Shown in pieces: positions 8,786-17,373 of a DNA stretch of 64,000 nt. This stretch comes from Micromonospora_G sp044458865 (GTDB lineage: Bacteria > Actinomycetota > Actinomycetes > Mycobacteriales > Micromonosporaceae). Where the stretch lies: positions 62,001 to 126,000 of the forward strand of contig NZ_JBITIH010000008.1 of the NCBI RefSeq assembly GCF_044458865.1, given 5' to 3'. A model generated the notes under the pieces. That model saw only the letters and a program-made list of their open reading frames with translations. It ran no database searches and was not told where the DNA came from. How positions within the stretch are numbered: the first letter of the stretch is position 1; every line of letters starts with the position of its first letter. A program made the position numbers and the translations under genes.

Positions 8786-11700
8786 TCAGCGCAGGATGAG
8801 CGTGATGACCTGCCAGGGGCGCAGGTCAACGGTGAAGCGGCCGTCCGGGTCAGACCGCCGTCGGGCGATCTCACGCTCGTCGGCGTGACACAGCACCGCG
8901 CTCCCGGCCGCTCCGGCCGGGTGACGCAGGGCGAACGTGCTCGGCCGGCCGGCCAGGTCCTGTAGCCGCAGCAGCAGCCCGTCGCCGTCGCGGGACTGCG
9001 CGACGGTGGCGTGCACCCACTCGGGCAGGTCCAGGTCGAGCAGGGAACCGGCCGGCTCGGCCAGCGGCCTCGGATCGAGGTCGAACTTGTCCAGCCGGGT
9101 CACCTCGGTCGCCACCGCGGCGGCCCGCACCTCGCGGGCGAACCGACCGGCGGCCACCGGGTCGAAGCCCGGCAGCGGGGTGAAGGCGTACCGCAGGGTC
9201 AGCGAACCGTCCTGCTCCGGCGGGGTGTTGGTGGGCCAGTAGTTGTTCATCACCCAGGAGAAGAGCCCACCGGTCGCCGGTGTGAACCGCTCCGGCCAGG
9301 CGCCCCGCACAATGTCCCCCGCCGTGAACAACGGGGCGTCGGCCGAGGTCCAGGCAATCGCCGGACCGGCCGGTGCGGTCTCGACGACCACGCCGTACTG
9401 GGTGGTGAACCACTCGTGGCAGGCTCCGGGGGCGTGGTCGGTGGCCGGGTCGACCCAGCCCTGCTGCCGGTCGTAGCGGAACGTCGGGTCGTCGGCGGCG
9501 AACGGGAACGCCACGTAGACCGACTCCTTGCCGAGCACCCGCTCCTTGTCGAACCCGACCAGCACGTCGATCCGGTCGCTCCGGTCACGCAACAGGATGT
9601 CGACCTCGATCCGGGGCAGGCTCGGCGCCGTGCCGACGGTGCGCAGTCGCCACCCGTCGTAGCCGCGTCGCAGACCGACCGGCCGCATCGTCGCCGGGCT
9701 GACCGTCAACTCGGGACGGTCGGTCACCGGGCGTCGGCCGAGCAGGGTCGTACGCGGTGCCGGCGGATGGGCGTGTGGCGTACCCGAATGATGGTGCGGA
9801 TGTGGGTGCGAATGCTCGGCCTGGTCGCCCCGGGTGAGCGAGTCGGGACCGTTGAGGACGTGCAGCACCTGCCCGAGCCGCCACGGCGAGGTGTCGTCGA
9901 GCAGTTCGCGTCCGGTGGACCGGTGGGTGAGTCCGAGCACCGCCCCGGTGAGCGGGTCGAGCCTGAGCTGCCAGCGCTCGGTGGTCAGCGTCGCCGGCAC
10001 CGACCCCCAGTCGTCCCGTTCGGCGGGCAGGCCCGTGGCCCCGCCGCCGTCCTCCTCGCCGGGCGAGAGGGTACGGGCACCACCGACCGGCACCGTGCGG
10101 TAGCCGAAGGGCGGAACGTCCGGCACGGTGACCCGGAACCGGTGCAGCCCGTTGCAGTCCGCCAGCACCTCGGCACCGAGCGGTTCACCGTCGAGCAGGA
10201 ACGGGGTGCCGGCCTTCGCCTCCACCTCGACCTCGATGTCACGCCGCCAGCCCAGCGGGTTCTGCACCAGCAGGGTCGGGCCGGCCGTGGTCACCAGCTC
10301 ACCGAGTTGGCTGAGCGCCCGGCGGGTCTCGTCCACCGCCGACCGGTACGCGGTGTGCACCTGGTGCCGCTTCCAGTCGAGCTGGTCGGCGACCTGCTCG
10401 CCGTGCGGGTGGGCGTTGGCGTGAGCCCAGGTCCAGGTGTGCTCGCAGCCGTACAACGCCCCTTCCCAGGCGGCGTCGAGCACAGCCCGGTGCGGCCGGT
10501 AGGAGGGGTCGAGGTGGGCCACCAGGGCGGCCAGTGCCTCCGCCGCCGGCAGTGCGCTCTGGGCCCGCCGATGCTCGGCCGCCACGGTCGCACCGGTACC
10601 GACCCCGTCCTCCCAGTAACTGCCACCGTCGCCACGCCAGACCGGCAGCCGGTCGGCGAGCGGACGGACCGCGTCGAGGTAGTCGGGAATGGTGGAGACC
10701 AGGATCCTCGGGTACGCGTACACGGCGTTCCACCGGGCGGCGAAGCCGGCGTCCCCGTCGCCAAGGTCCTCGTTGTCGGCGTGGGTGCCGATCACCGCGA
10801 GGTCGTGTGGCAGGTAGCCGGGGCGTTCGTAACGGGCCAGCAGCCGGGGAAACGAGTGCGCCCCGCCGGTGATGGTCTGCGGGTCGCCGACCATGAACCG
10901 CAGTTGGGAGTAGGTGTCGGAGAAGTGGGTCAGGACGCGTTCGCCGTCCACCCCTTCCCACATCACCGGGCTTGCCAGGTGCTGCTGGTCGCTGTCGGCG
11001 TTGCCGCCACGGTGGTGGTTCTCGATGCCGACGAAGTCGTCGATGCCGAGTGCACGCAGCATCGACGGGACCGCCCAGGAGTACGAGGGCACGTCGGTGA
11101 GGTTGGCGTACGTCACCGGCACCTGGTGCTCGGCGCGGAGTCGGGCGGCCAGGTAGGCGGCCCGGTACACCTCCTCCAGGCTCGCCACCCCGGAGAGGAA
11201 GAGGCTGTGGAAGGCGTTCACCGCCAGCCGGCCCGAGCGCAGCGCGGCGAGCACCCGCTCGGCCCGCTGATCCGAGCGGGTGGCCAGGTACTGATCAATG
11301 ATCATGGAGCCGTCGACGGAGAAGGCGAACCGCTCCGGTCGGTCGAGCGCGTCCAACGCCCGGTCGAGGTTACGGCTGTGCAGCTCCAGGACCTTGCCCT
11401 GAAGATCGGTGTAGCCGACGTCCAGGTGGACGTGCGGGATGAGGTGCAGGGTCCACTTTCGGCCCGGCCGCAGCGCGAAGGTGACCGGCTCGGCACCGTC
11501 GAGGCGCACCTCGGCGTCGGTCACGGCGACGAGTTCCGGCACCGGGAACCGCACCCGGACCTGGCCGAAATGCCGGCCCGGCCGGTCCAACTCCAGATCG
11601 TGGCTGGCGTCACCGATCCGCACCAGCGCGTGCCGTGGCCAACTCTGCCCGCCGGCTGGCACCGTGACCGTCAGCTCCAGTAGCTGACACAGTCCCGCAT

Positions 11701-12319
11701 CCCGGTCGGTGTCCGCCGGCTCGCCGTGGTTGGCGTCGAGGTAGAGCGGGGTCGCCACCAGGTCGAGGCCGTGACCGGCCCCGGCACCCAGTTCCGCCCC
11801 GGCCGGCAGCAGGGTGAGCCGGTGCCAGGTGATGCCGCTGCCGAAGTGGTTGCCGAACTGCTCCCGGTGCCGCGCACCGTCTCCGTCGTCGACCCCGGTG
11901 AGCGGGCCGGTCGCCGCGTCCCGGTCGACGGTCGTGGTCAGCGCGAGGACGTGCTCCCCCGGGACGAGCCAGGCCGCCGGCAGTGGCACGTCGAGCGTGA
12001 CGTCGCCGGCGATCGGGCCGTGGCGGTAGGTCTCGGACCGGTCCTCGCGGCGTACCGAGGGATGGAACAGGCCACGGTACGCCCCGTCGATCTCTATCTC
12101 CAGATCGGGACAGGGGCCGTGGCCGGCGGCGAACTCCAACCGGAGCAGCCAGCCACCGGCCGGTGCCGGGCCAGATTCGATCCGGAACGCTAGCTCGACC
12201 CGGTGCGGTCGCCACCCGGTGGAGGCGTTCAACGGCCCGGGTTGGAACGCCGGCAGGTCCACGCCGGCAACGGCGAGGGTCAGCGGCGACGCGACGGTCT
12301 GCACGGACACGGCGGCCAT
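8786..12319 (-). CDS. GH38-like glycoside hydrolase (alpha-mannosidase family fold) with His-rich insert
   Basis: A 1177-residue protein. The GH38 metal/catalytic signature HVHLDVGYTD is near residue 296. A likely nucleophile loop (TDVPSYSWAVPSML) is near 410, followed by middle and C-terminal beta domains. GH38 enzymes are zinc-dependent retaining glycosidases, usually alpha-mannosidases, but other specificities are possible. No signal peptide is seen, so it probably acts on imported oligosaccharides. The ATG at 12319 was chosen because it lies one base after the stop of the preceding oxidoreductase gene. The open frame continues upstream but only through that gene. Residues about 834-852 form a histidine cluster (nt 9763-9817) not expected in the family. 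The exact substrate is unknown. Confidence 0.78.
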   Translation of the reverse strand: MAAVSVQTVASPLTLAVAGVDLPAFQPGPLNASTGWRPHRVELAFRIESGPAPAGGWLLRLEFAAGHGPCPDLEIEIDGAYRGLFHPSVRREDRSETYRHGPIAGDVTLDVPLPAAWLVPGEHVLALTTTVDRDAATGPLTGVDDGDGARHREQFGNHFGSGITWHRLTLLPAGAELGAGAGHGLDLVATPLYLDANHGEPADTDRDAGLCQLLELTVTVPAGGQSWPRHALVRIGDASHDLELDRPGRHFGQVRVRFPVPELVAVTDAEVRLDGAEPVTFALRPGRKWTLHLIPHVHLDVGYTDLQGKVLELHSRNLDRALDALDRPERFAFSVDGSMIIDQYLATRSDQRAERVLAALRSGRLAVNAFHSLFLSGVASLEEVYRAAYLAARLRAEHQVPVTYANLTDVPSYSWAVPSMLRALGIDDFVGIENHHRGGNADSDQQHLASPVMWEGVDGERVLTHFSDTYSQLRFMVGDPQTITGGAHSFPRLLARYERPGYLPHDLAVIGTHADNEDLGDGDAGFAARWNAVYAYPRILVSTIPDYLDAVRPLADRLPVWRGDGGSYWEDGVGTGATVAAEHRRAQSALPAAEALAALVAHLDPSYRPHRAVLDAAWEGALYGCEHTWTWAHANAHPHGEQVADQLDWKRHQVHTAYRSAVDETRRALSQLGELVTTAGPTLLVQNPLGWRRDIEVEVEAKAGTPFLLDGEPLGAEVLADCNGLHRFRVTVPDVPPFGYRTVPVGGARTLSPGEEDGGGATGLPAERDDWGSVPATLTTERWQLRLDPLTGAVLGLTHRSTGRELLDDTSPWRLGQVLHVLNGPDSLTRGDQAEHSHPHPHHHSGTPHAHPPAPRTTLLGRRPVTDRPELTVSPATMRPVGLRRGYDGWRLRTVGTAPSLPRIEVDILLRDRSDRIDVLVGFDKERVLGKESVYVAFPFAADDPTFRYDRQQGWVDPATDHAPGACHEWFTTQYGVVVETAPAGPAIAWTSADAPLFTAGDIVRGAWPERFTPATGGLFSWVMNNYWPTNTPPEQDGSLTLRYAFTPLPGFDPVAAGRFAREVRAAAVATEVTRLDKFDLDPRPLAEPAGSLLDLDLPEWVHATVAQSRDGDGLLLRLQDLAGRPSTFALRHPAGAAGSAVLCHADEREIARRRSDPDGRFTVDLRPWQVITLILR

Positions 12320-12320
12320 C

Positions 12321-13874
12321 TCAGTGCAGTTCCGGGAGGGAGAGCACGCTGCCGTACTCCTCCAACGCCGAGGCCAGCTCGGCGTACCGGTATTCCTGCA
12401 CCGGACGGTCGGCCTGGATCGACTGGGCGGCGAGCTCGCCGCACGCCTCACCGAGCATGCCGTAGTTCGGTTCCATCCGAGGTGAGCTGAACCCGACGTG
12501 CGAGGCCGAGAAGCAGACCGGTACGGCGATGTTCTCGACGCCACCACGGGCGGGGAAGAGCACCTCGGCCGGGATCTGGTAGAGGTCGACCGGCGGGTTG
12601 TACTCGGTGCCGCTGAGCGTGCCCTCGCCGACGATCGTGTCGTCCCCCTCGGTGTAGTACTGCACGACATGGCAGTCCATGCCGTACTTCCAGCAGCAGA
12701 CCGAGCTGTCCTTGGTGTTGTTCGGCTTGAGCAGGTCGTGCTGGGTCAGGACCTTCGCGCCGACCATCCGGCGTCCCTCGCGGACGTAGAGGGCGTGCGG
12801 GAAGCCGTGCCCGTACGGGCTGTCCACGAACTCGTCCGGCGGCAGGCCGAAGGTCTGCGTGTCGACGCGGAACGACTCCGGTAGCGACGGGTCGTTGGCG
12901 AGCCAGTACAGCATCCCCCGATGCCACCGGACCTGCTCGGCGATGACCTCGTCGCGGCGCTGCCAGGTGCCGTCCGGGTAGGCCCAGGAGGCGCCCGGCA
13001 GGTCGAAGCCGATGAAGAGGGCCTGGTTGGTCTGGTACTTGTTGTTCGGCAGCAACGCGGTGTGGGTGACGATGTCGGAGAGCCCGGTGACGCCGCGCTG
13101 TTCCAGCATCGCCCGCAGGTGGAGGTAGAGCCCCGGGTCGTAGTCGTCCGGCCTGGTGAACGGCATCCGGTCGGCGTTGCGGGACAGCACACCCCGGAAG
13201 TTGTACGCCTGGGTCTTGTCGTCGGCCTCGCCCGCCTTCATGTCCGGCACCGGTCCGACCGGGTAGCCGGTGTTCGGGCGGAACACCTTCCGACGCAGCG
13301 CCTGCACCGGTTGGAAGCCGGCGAACGGCTCGTCGTACTGGTCGGCGGACTCGCGTCCGAAGGTGTACGGCACCCCGGCCGCCGCCATCAGGTCGCCCTC
13401 GTAGCTGGCGTCGATGAAGAAGCGGGCCCGTTCCCAACCGTGCGCGGTCCGCACGCCCCGGATCCGCCGGCCCCGCATCTCCAGGTCGTCGGGGCCGTGG
13501 ATGCGGTGTCCGACCAGGACGGTCGCCTTCGCCTCGTCGAGCAGCCGCTGGGCCACCCGCTCGGCGACCTTCGGCTCGAACCGGTACTCCGCGCCGTCCT
13601 TGCCGTACTCGGCGCCGATCCCCTCGAAGTAGCGCGTGTGGGTGAGCCCGGCGAGGGCGGCGATGATGTTCGGCGCGTCCGACTTCACCAGCCCGCCCGC
13701 GACCACACCGCCGACGTGCCCGGTCGGCTCCAGGATCAGGGCGCTCAGTCCGCGCAGCCGCAGCCGCAGCGCGGCCATGATGCCGGCGAGGGTGGCGCCG
13801 TAGATGATGACGTCGTAGTTGTCGTCGCCGTCGGGGGTGCGCTGGCCGGCGGTGGTCACCGTTCGTTCTCCCAT
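12321..13874 (-). CDS. FAD-dependent oxidoreductase, PF12831 type (second of three)
   Basis: A 517-residue flavoprotein with an N-terminal dinucleotide-binding fold (VIIYGATLAGIMAALRLR near residues 23-40, then LEPTGHVGG). A second motif is FIDASYEGDLMAAAGVPYTFG, shared with the enzyme encoded at 15793-17358. The PF12831 family is often labelled simply FAD-dependent oxidoreductase. Reactions are rarely known, and no signal peptide is visible. It follows the first PF12831 gene by 21 bp and precedes the GH38-like gene by one base, so it is a core part of the glycan operon. A plausible role is oxidation of a sugar hydroxyl before or after glycoside cleavage, but that is inference. Confidence 0.82.
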   Translation of the reverse strand: MGERTVTTAGQRTPDGDDNYDVIIYGATLAGIMAALRLRLRGLSALILEPTGHVGGVVAGGLVKSDAPNIIAALAGLTHTRYFEGIGAEYGKDGAEYRFEPKVAERVAQRLLDEAKATVLVGHRIHGPDDLEMRGRRIRGVRTAHGWERARFFIDASYEGDLMAAAGVPYTFGRESADQYDEPFAGFQPVQALRRKVFRPNTGYPVGPVPDMKAGEADDKTQAYNFRGVLSRNADRMPFTRPDDYDPGLYLHLRAMLEQRGVTGLSDIVTHTALLPNNKYQTNQALFIGFDLPGASWAYPDGTWQRRDEVIAEQVRWHRGMLYWLANDPSLPESFRVDTQTFGLPPDEFVDSPYGHGFPHALYVREGRRMVGAKVLTQHDLLKPNNTKDSSVCCWKYGMDCHVVQYYTEGDDTIVGEGTLSGTEYNPPVDLYQIPAEVLFPARGGVENIAVPVCFSASHVGFSSPRMEPNYGMLGEACGELAAQSIQADRPVQEYRYAELASALEEYGSVLSLPELH

Positions 13875-13895
13875 GTCCGTTGCTTCCTCTTCCGG

Positions 13896-15569
13896 TCAGG
13901 CCGTGGGTACGCGGGGCAGGGGCGGGGCGAGCACCGGTGTGGCGCCCTTGCCAGCCTGCGAGGGTCGGGTGCGCCGGATCTCGTCCGGCCAGGCCACCGG
14001 GATTCCCAGGGTGGTGGTGAGCAGGCCCTGAAGCTCCCCGGTCAGGCTCGTGGAATCGGCCACGGCATGTGGTTCGGTGTCGCGGTCGAGGCAGAACGCG
14101 GCCAGGGCGCCGACCGCCTCGCCGATGCTCCACTCGACGGGGTGCAGCCGGTAGCAGCCGTTGGTGATGTGCGTGGTGCCGATGTTCTTGTTCGCCGGCA
14201 GCAGGTTGCGCACGCGTACCGGCACCAGCGCACCGAGCGGGATCTGGAAGGGGTAGCACTCCAGGTTCACGTAGTTGATGCCGGCGGTGCTCGGGTGCAG
14301 GTCGATGTTGTAGTGGCCGACGCCGACCGCATCACGGAAGACCTCGGATCCGGCCCCGGCGGGCCGGTCGGTGACCGAGACGTGCTGTTCCAGCACGGTG
14401 AAGCGGGCCTTGATCCGCCGGGACTCCCGGACGTAGACGTGCTTGGCGAGACCGTCCTCGGTACCGGTCAGGTCGGGGCGCAACCGCAGCCCCGGGTAGC
14501 CGTGCCCGTCGTCGTGCCGAGGGGCCTCGGTCTGCATCCAGTAGAGGTACGACAGGGAGAGTTCCTTGCACCGCCGCAGGGCGTGCTCGCGGGCCTGCGC
14601 GTCCACGTCGGCCCCGACCAGCGGCGCCTCCCAGTAGTCGGTGTTGGGCCAGTTGACCAGGGAGATGTCGCTGTCCACCAGGGCCGGGTCGAACTGTGAG
14701 CGGGCCCGGATGCGCCGGAAGTGCCACAGGTCGGGGAGGCGAACCGCGTCGGTGTCGCCCTCGAAGATGTGGTTGACCCGCCCGCTCATCGTGTGGATGT
14801 CGATCTTTTCCCAGGAGAGCTGGGGGCCGGGCCAGAACGGGTCCACGTGGGTCTTCCAGTGGTCGTACGAGGCGGGGCGGTCGATCACGTGGTCCTCACC
14901 CGGTCGGTACTCCAGGGGGAAGCACCAGGTGATGGCCTGCTGGTCGGTCGGGTCGGCGACCGGCGCCGCGTACCGCTCTCCGGTCTCGTCCTGGGACTCG
15001 GCCCCGACCACGTGCTCGACTCCGGCCAGTTCGAGCAGGTCACCGAGTTCGGTGGCGTCGGCGACCAGGCGGGCGCTGACCGTGGTCCGCACTCCGGTGC
15101 GGCGGCTCTCCAGGGTGACCGAGGTGATCCGGTCGCCGTCGGTCTCGGCCGCCACCGGTACGTTCTCGTAGAGCACCCTGATCCGACCGGCCGAGATGTA
15201 CGGCATGAGCAGTTCGTCGATGACCGCGACGCCGACCCGTGGTTCATGGCAGAGCCGGCTGACGTTGCCGAGCCCGGGGTTGAGAGTGGGGTTGGCCGCG
15301 GCCTCGGGACGCAGCGGGTAGTTGCGCCGGTAGTAGTCCCGGATGCGGTTGCGCAGGTCGCGGTAGCCGGCGGAGATGTGCTCGGTCTCGATCCAGGGAT
15401 GTTCGTCGGAGGGGACCGCCTGCGCGGTCAACTGTCCCCCGAGCCAGTCGGTTTCCTCGGTCAGCACCACCCGACGGCCGAGCCGTGCGGCGGTGAGAGC
15501 GGCGGAGACCCCACCCAGACCGCCGCCGACCACCAGCAGATCGGTCAGCACCTCGACGTCCCTGCTCAT
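13896..15569 (-). CDS. FAD-dependent oxidoreductase, PF12831 type (first gene of operon)
   Basis: A 557-residue flavoprotein with a classic FAD-binding motif LVVGGGLGGVSAALTAARLG near residues 11-30, then EETDWLGGQLTAQ. It has a C-terminal motif NLLPANKNIGTTHITNGCYR, which is typical of the family. The ATG at 15569 was preferred over an upstream GTG at 15590 because AGGAG lies seven bases before it. It is the promoter-proximal gene of the seven-gene minus-strand glycan operon. It is more distant from the other two PF12831 enzymes here than they are from each other, so the three probably do not do the same reaction. Substrate unknown. Confidence 0.82.
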   Translation of the reverse strand: MSRDVEVLTDLLVVGGGLGGVSAALTAARLGRRVVLTEETDWLGGQLTAQAVPSDEHPWIETEHISAGYRDLRNRIRDYYRRNYPLRPEAAANPTLNPGLGNVSRLCHEPRVGVAVIDELLMPYISAGRIRVLYENVPVAAETDGDRITSVTLESRRTGVRTTVSARLVADATELGDLLELAGVEHVVGAESQDETGERYAAPVADPTDQQAITWCFPLEYRPGEDHVIDRPASYDHWKTHVDPFWPGPQLSWEKIDIHTMSGRVNHIFEGDTDAVRLPDLWHFRRIRARSQFDPALVDSDISLVNWPNTDYWEAPLVGADVDAQAREHALRRCKELSLSYLYWMQTEAPRHDDGHGYPGLRLRPDLTGTEDGLAKHVYVRESRRIKARFTVLEQHVSVTDRPAGAGSEVFRDAVGVGHYNIDLHPSTAGINYVNLECYPFQIPLGALVPVRVRNLLPANKNIGTTHITNGCYRLHPVEWSIGEAVGALAAFCLDRDTEPHAVADSTSLTGELQGLLTTTLGIPVAWPDEIRRTRPSQAGKGATPVLAPPLPRVPTA

Positions 15570-15620
15570 GACCGCGCTCCTCGTGTCCACTTCGTAGTCA
15601 TCCTCAGCACACCCCAGAGA

Positions 15621-15637
15621 TTGCTAATCTATTTGCG
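15621..15637. promoter_or_regulatory. Imperfect operator-like inverted repeat
   Basis: Half sites GCTAAT and ATTTGC, separated by CT, are one mismatch from an inverted repeat and match the halves of the perfect palindrome at 15742-15755. It overlaps the predicted -10 of the minus-strand operon. Probable binding site for the LacI-family regulator encoded at 17374; inferred from position and similarity. Confidence 0.4.
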
Positions 15638-15654
15638 CTTCAGCGCCGGCAAAA
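15626..15654 (-). promoter_or_regulatory. Putative promoter of the minus-strand glycan operon
   Basis: Read on the minus strand, TTTTGC (15649-15654) and TAGATT (15626-15631) are 17 bases apart in an AT-rich patch within otherwise GC-rich DNA. The leader to the ATG at 15569 would be about 50 bases. The operator-like sequence overlaps the -10 element. Prediction by eye only. Confidence 0.4.
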
Positions 15655-15714
15655 GGATTGCGGCTACGTTACATCCGATCGTCGATCTGATGTCAAGAGG
15701 TTTCGGCAGCAGTT

Positions 15715-15743
15715 TTGCCGTCATGTAGAGACAAAGTTATTAG
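15715..15743 (+). promoter_or_regulatory. Putative promoter of the PF12831/LacI pair
   Basis: TTGCCG at 15715-15720 and TATTAG at 15738-15743 are spaced by 17 bases. The -10 runs into the perfect palindrome at 15742-15755, a normal place for repression. The leader to the ATG at 15793 would be about 40 bases. Prediction by eye. Confidence 0.4.
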
Positions 15744-15755
15744 CAAATATTTGCT
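15742..15755. promoter_or_regulatory. Perfect 14-bp palindrome AGCAAATATTTGCT, likely operator
   Basis: AGCAAATATTTGCT is a perfect palindrome in the 223-bp divergent promoter region, overlapping the predicted plus-strand -10. Its half site GCAAAT recurs in the imperfect copy at 15621-15637. A LacI-family gene in the same locus makes it a credible operator. The AT centre differs from the CG centre typical of classical LacI operators. Confidence 0.5.
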
Positions 15756-15792
15756 CTTCACTGCCGTCGATGCTCATGTTAAAACCAGATCC

Positions 15793-17358
15793 ATGACATC
15801 AGCACCCGCTCTGCCCGGCCTGTATCACTACCGTCCGTCACACCACCCCTGGACCTCCCCAACCGGGTCCGAAGTGGTCGAAGCGGACGTGGTCGTCTAT
15901 GGCGCGACCTCTGGCGGGGTGACCGCCGCGGTCCGTGCCGCGCGCGGCGGGTTGTCGGTCGTCCTGCTCGCCTTCGGCGACCACATCGGCGGAATGAGCG
16001 CCTCCGGGCTGGGCACCACCGATGTCGGCCGGGCCGCCGCGGTCGGCGGCCTCGCCCGCACCTTCTACCGGCAGGTCGCGGCGGTCTACCAGGCGCCGGA
16101 CCCGCACTGGGACGTCGAGGGCTCCGTCGCCGAGGAGATCTTCGAGACCTGGCTCGCCGAAGCGGGCGTACGGGTGTTCCGGCGGCAGCCGCTGCGCGAC
16201 GTACGACGCGAATTCGACCGGCTGGTCGAACTTCGTACCGACGACGGCAGCAGGTTCCAGGCCACGGTCTTCGTCGACGCGTCCTACGAGGGCGACCTCA
16301 TGGCCCAGGCGGGAGTCACCTACACCGTCGGCCGCGAATCCTCGGCACAGTACGGCGAGCCGAACGCCGGGGTGCAACACAGCGTCAACCATCAGTTCGA
16401 ACGACCCGTCGACCCGTACGTCGTACCCGGTCAGCCCGGCAGCGGACTACTGCCCGGCATCTCGCCCGACCCGTACGGCACCGTCGGCGACGGCGACCGG
16501 CGGGTCCAGGCGTACAACTTCCGGCTGCACGTCACCACGTCCGCCAAGCGCATCCCGTTCCCCCGGCCGGAGGGCTACGACCCTGACCGGTACGAACTCC
16601 TGCGGCGCTACATCGAGGCGGGCGTCTACGAGCTGTACGGCCGCACCACCCGCGTACGCGGCGACGTGTTCGACATGAACAACCACGGCGCCTTCTCCTC
16701 CGACCACATCGGCGCCAACTACGACTGGCCGGAGGCCGACCACGCCCGACGGGAGGAGATCTTCCAGGACCACGTCCGCTACCAGGCCGGACTCCTCCAC
16801 TTCCTGGCCAACGACCCCCGCCTGCCGGCGCCGGTACGGGACGCGACCCGTGAGTACGGGCTCGCCCCGAGCCAGTTCGCCGACACCTCGCACTGGCCAC
16901 ACCAGCTCTACATCCGGGAGGCCCGACGAATGGTCTCCGAGCACGTGATCACGCAACACGACGCCACCGGCCGGGTACGCGCCCCCGACCCGGTAGCCCT
17001 CGCGACGTACGTGATGGACTCGCACAACGCCAAGCGGGTCCTGCGCGACGGGGAGGTACGCAACGAGGGCAACGTGCAGCACCCGCTCACCATCCCGCTC
17101 GGTGTGTCGTACCGTTCGCTGATTCCCCGGGCCGGCGAGTGCGCGAACCTCATCGTCGCCTCGGCGATCTCCGCCTCGCACATCGCCTTCGCGACGGTCC
17201 GGATGGAGCCGGTGTTCATGATGCTCGGCGAGGCGGCCGGCGCGGCTGCCGGACTGGCCAGCACCGGCAAGGTGGCCGTGCAAAACGTCGACTACGAGGA
17301 GCTACGCAAGGAACTGACCCGAGCCGGTGCGATCCTGACCTGGCCGCCATCGGTCTAG
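15793..17358 (+). CDS. FAD-dependent oxidoreductase, PF12831 type (third)
   Basis: A 521-residue flavoprotein. Its FAD-binding motif is VVVYGATSGGVTAAVRAARG near residues 34-53, followed by FGDHIGGMSASGLGTTDVG. It shares FVDASYEGDLMAQAGVTYTVG with the enzyme encoded at 12321-13874, so these two are paralogues. The ATG at 15793 is preferred over an in-frame TTG at 15715, because the TTG coincides with a predicted -35 element and the intervening codons are untypical. It is followed after 15 bp by the LacI-family regulator gene, with which it is probably co-transcribed. The reaction is unknown. The locus suggests carbohydrate oxidation. Confidence 0.82.
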   Translation: MTSAPALPGLYHYRPSHHPWTSPTGSEVVEADVVVYGATSGGVTAAVRAARGGLSVVLLAFGDHIGGMSASGLGTTDVGRAAAVGGLARTFYRQVAAVYQAPDPHWDVEGSVAEEIFETWLAEAGVRVFRRQPLRDVRREFDRLVELRTDDGSRFQATVFVDASYEGDLMAQAGVTYTVGRESSAQYGEPNAGVQHSVNHQFERPVDPYVVPGQPGSGLLPGISPDPYGTVGDGDRRVQAYNFRLHVTTSAKRIPFPRPEGYDPDRYELLRRYIEAGVYELYGRTTRVRGDVFDMNNHGAFSSDHIGANYDWPEADHARREEIFQDHVRYQAGLLHFLANDPRLPAPVRDATREYGLAPSQFADTSHWPHQLYIREARRMVSEHVITQHDATGRVRAPDPVALATYVMDSHNAKRVLRDGEVRNEGNVQHPLTIPLGVSYRSLIPRAGECANLIVASAISASHIAFATVRMEPVFMMLGEAAGAAAGLASTGKVAVQNVDYEELRKELTRAGAILTWPPSV

Positions 17359-17373
17359 TAGGAGGATGAGAGC

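Noticed and set aside
9011..11683. Plus-strand open frame of about 890 codons antisense to the GH38-like gene
   Set aside because: Gly/Arg/Val-rich antisense translation without recognisable domains. The minus-strand frame carries GH38 motifs and lies in an ordered operon.
12320..12670. N-terminal extension of the GH38-like gene
   Set aside because: The extra 117 codons lie entirely inside the preceding oxidoreductase gene in another phase. The ATG one base after its stop is the natural start.
12921..14699. Plus-strand open frame of about 590 codons across the two minus-strand PF12831 genes
   Set aside because: It spans the junction of two well-supported genes on the other strand and shows no domain; it is a composition artefact.
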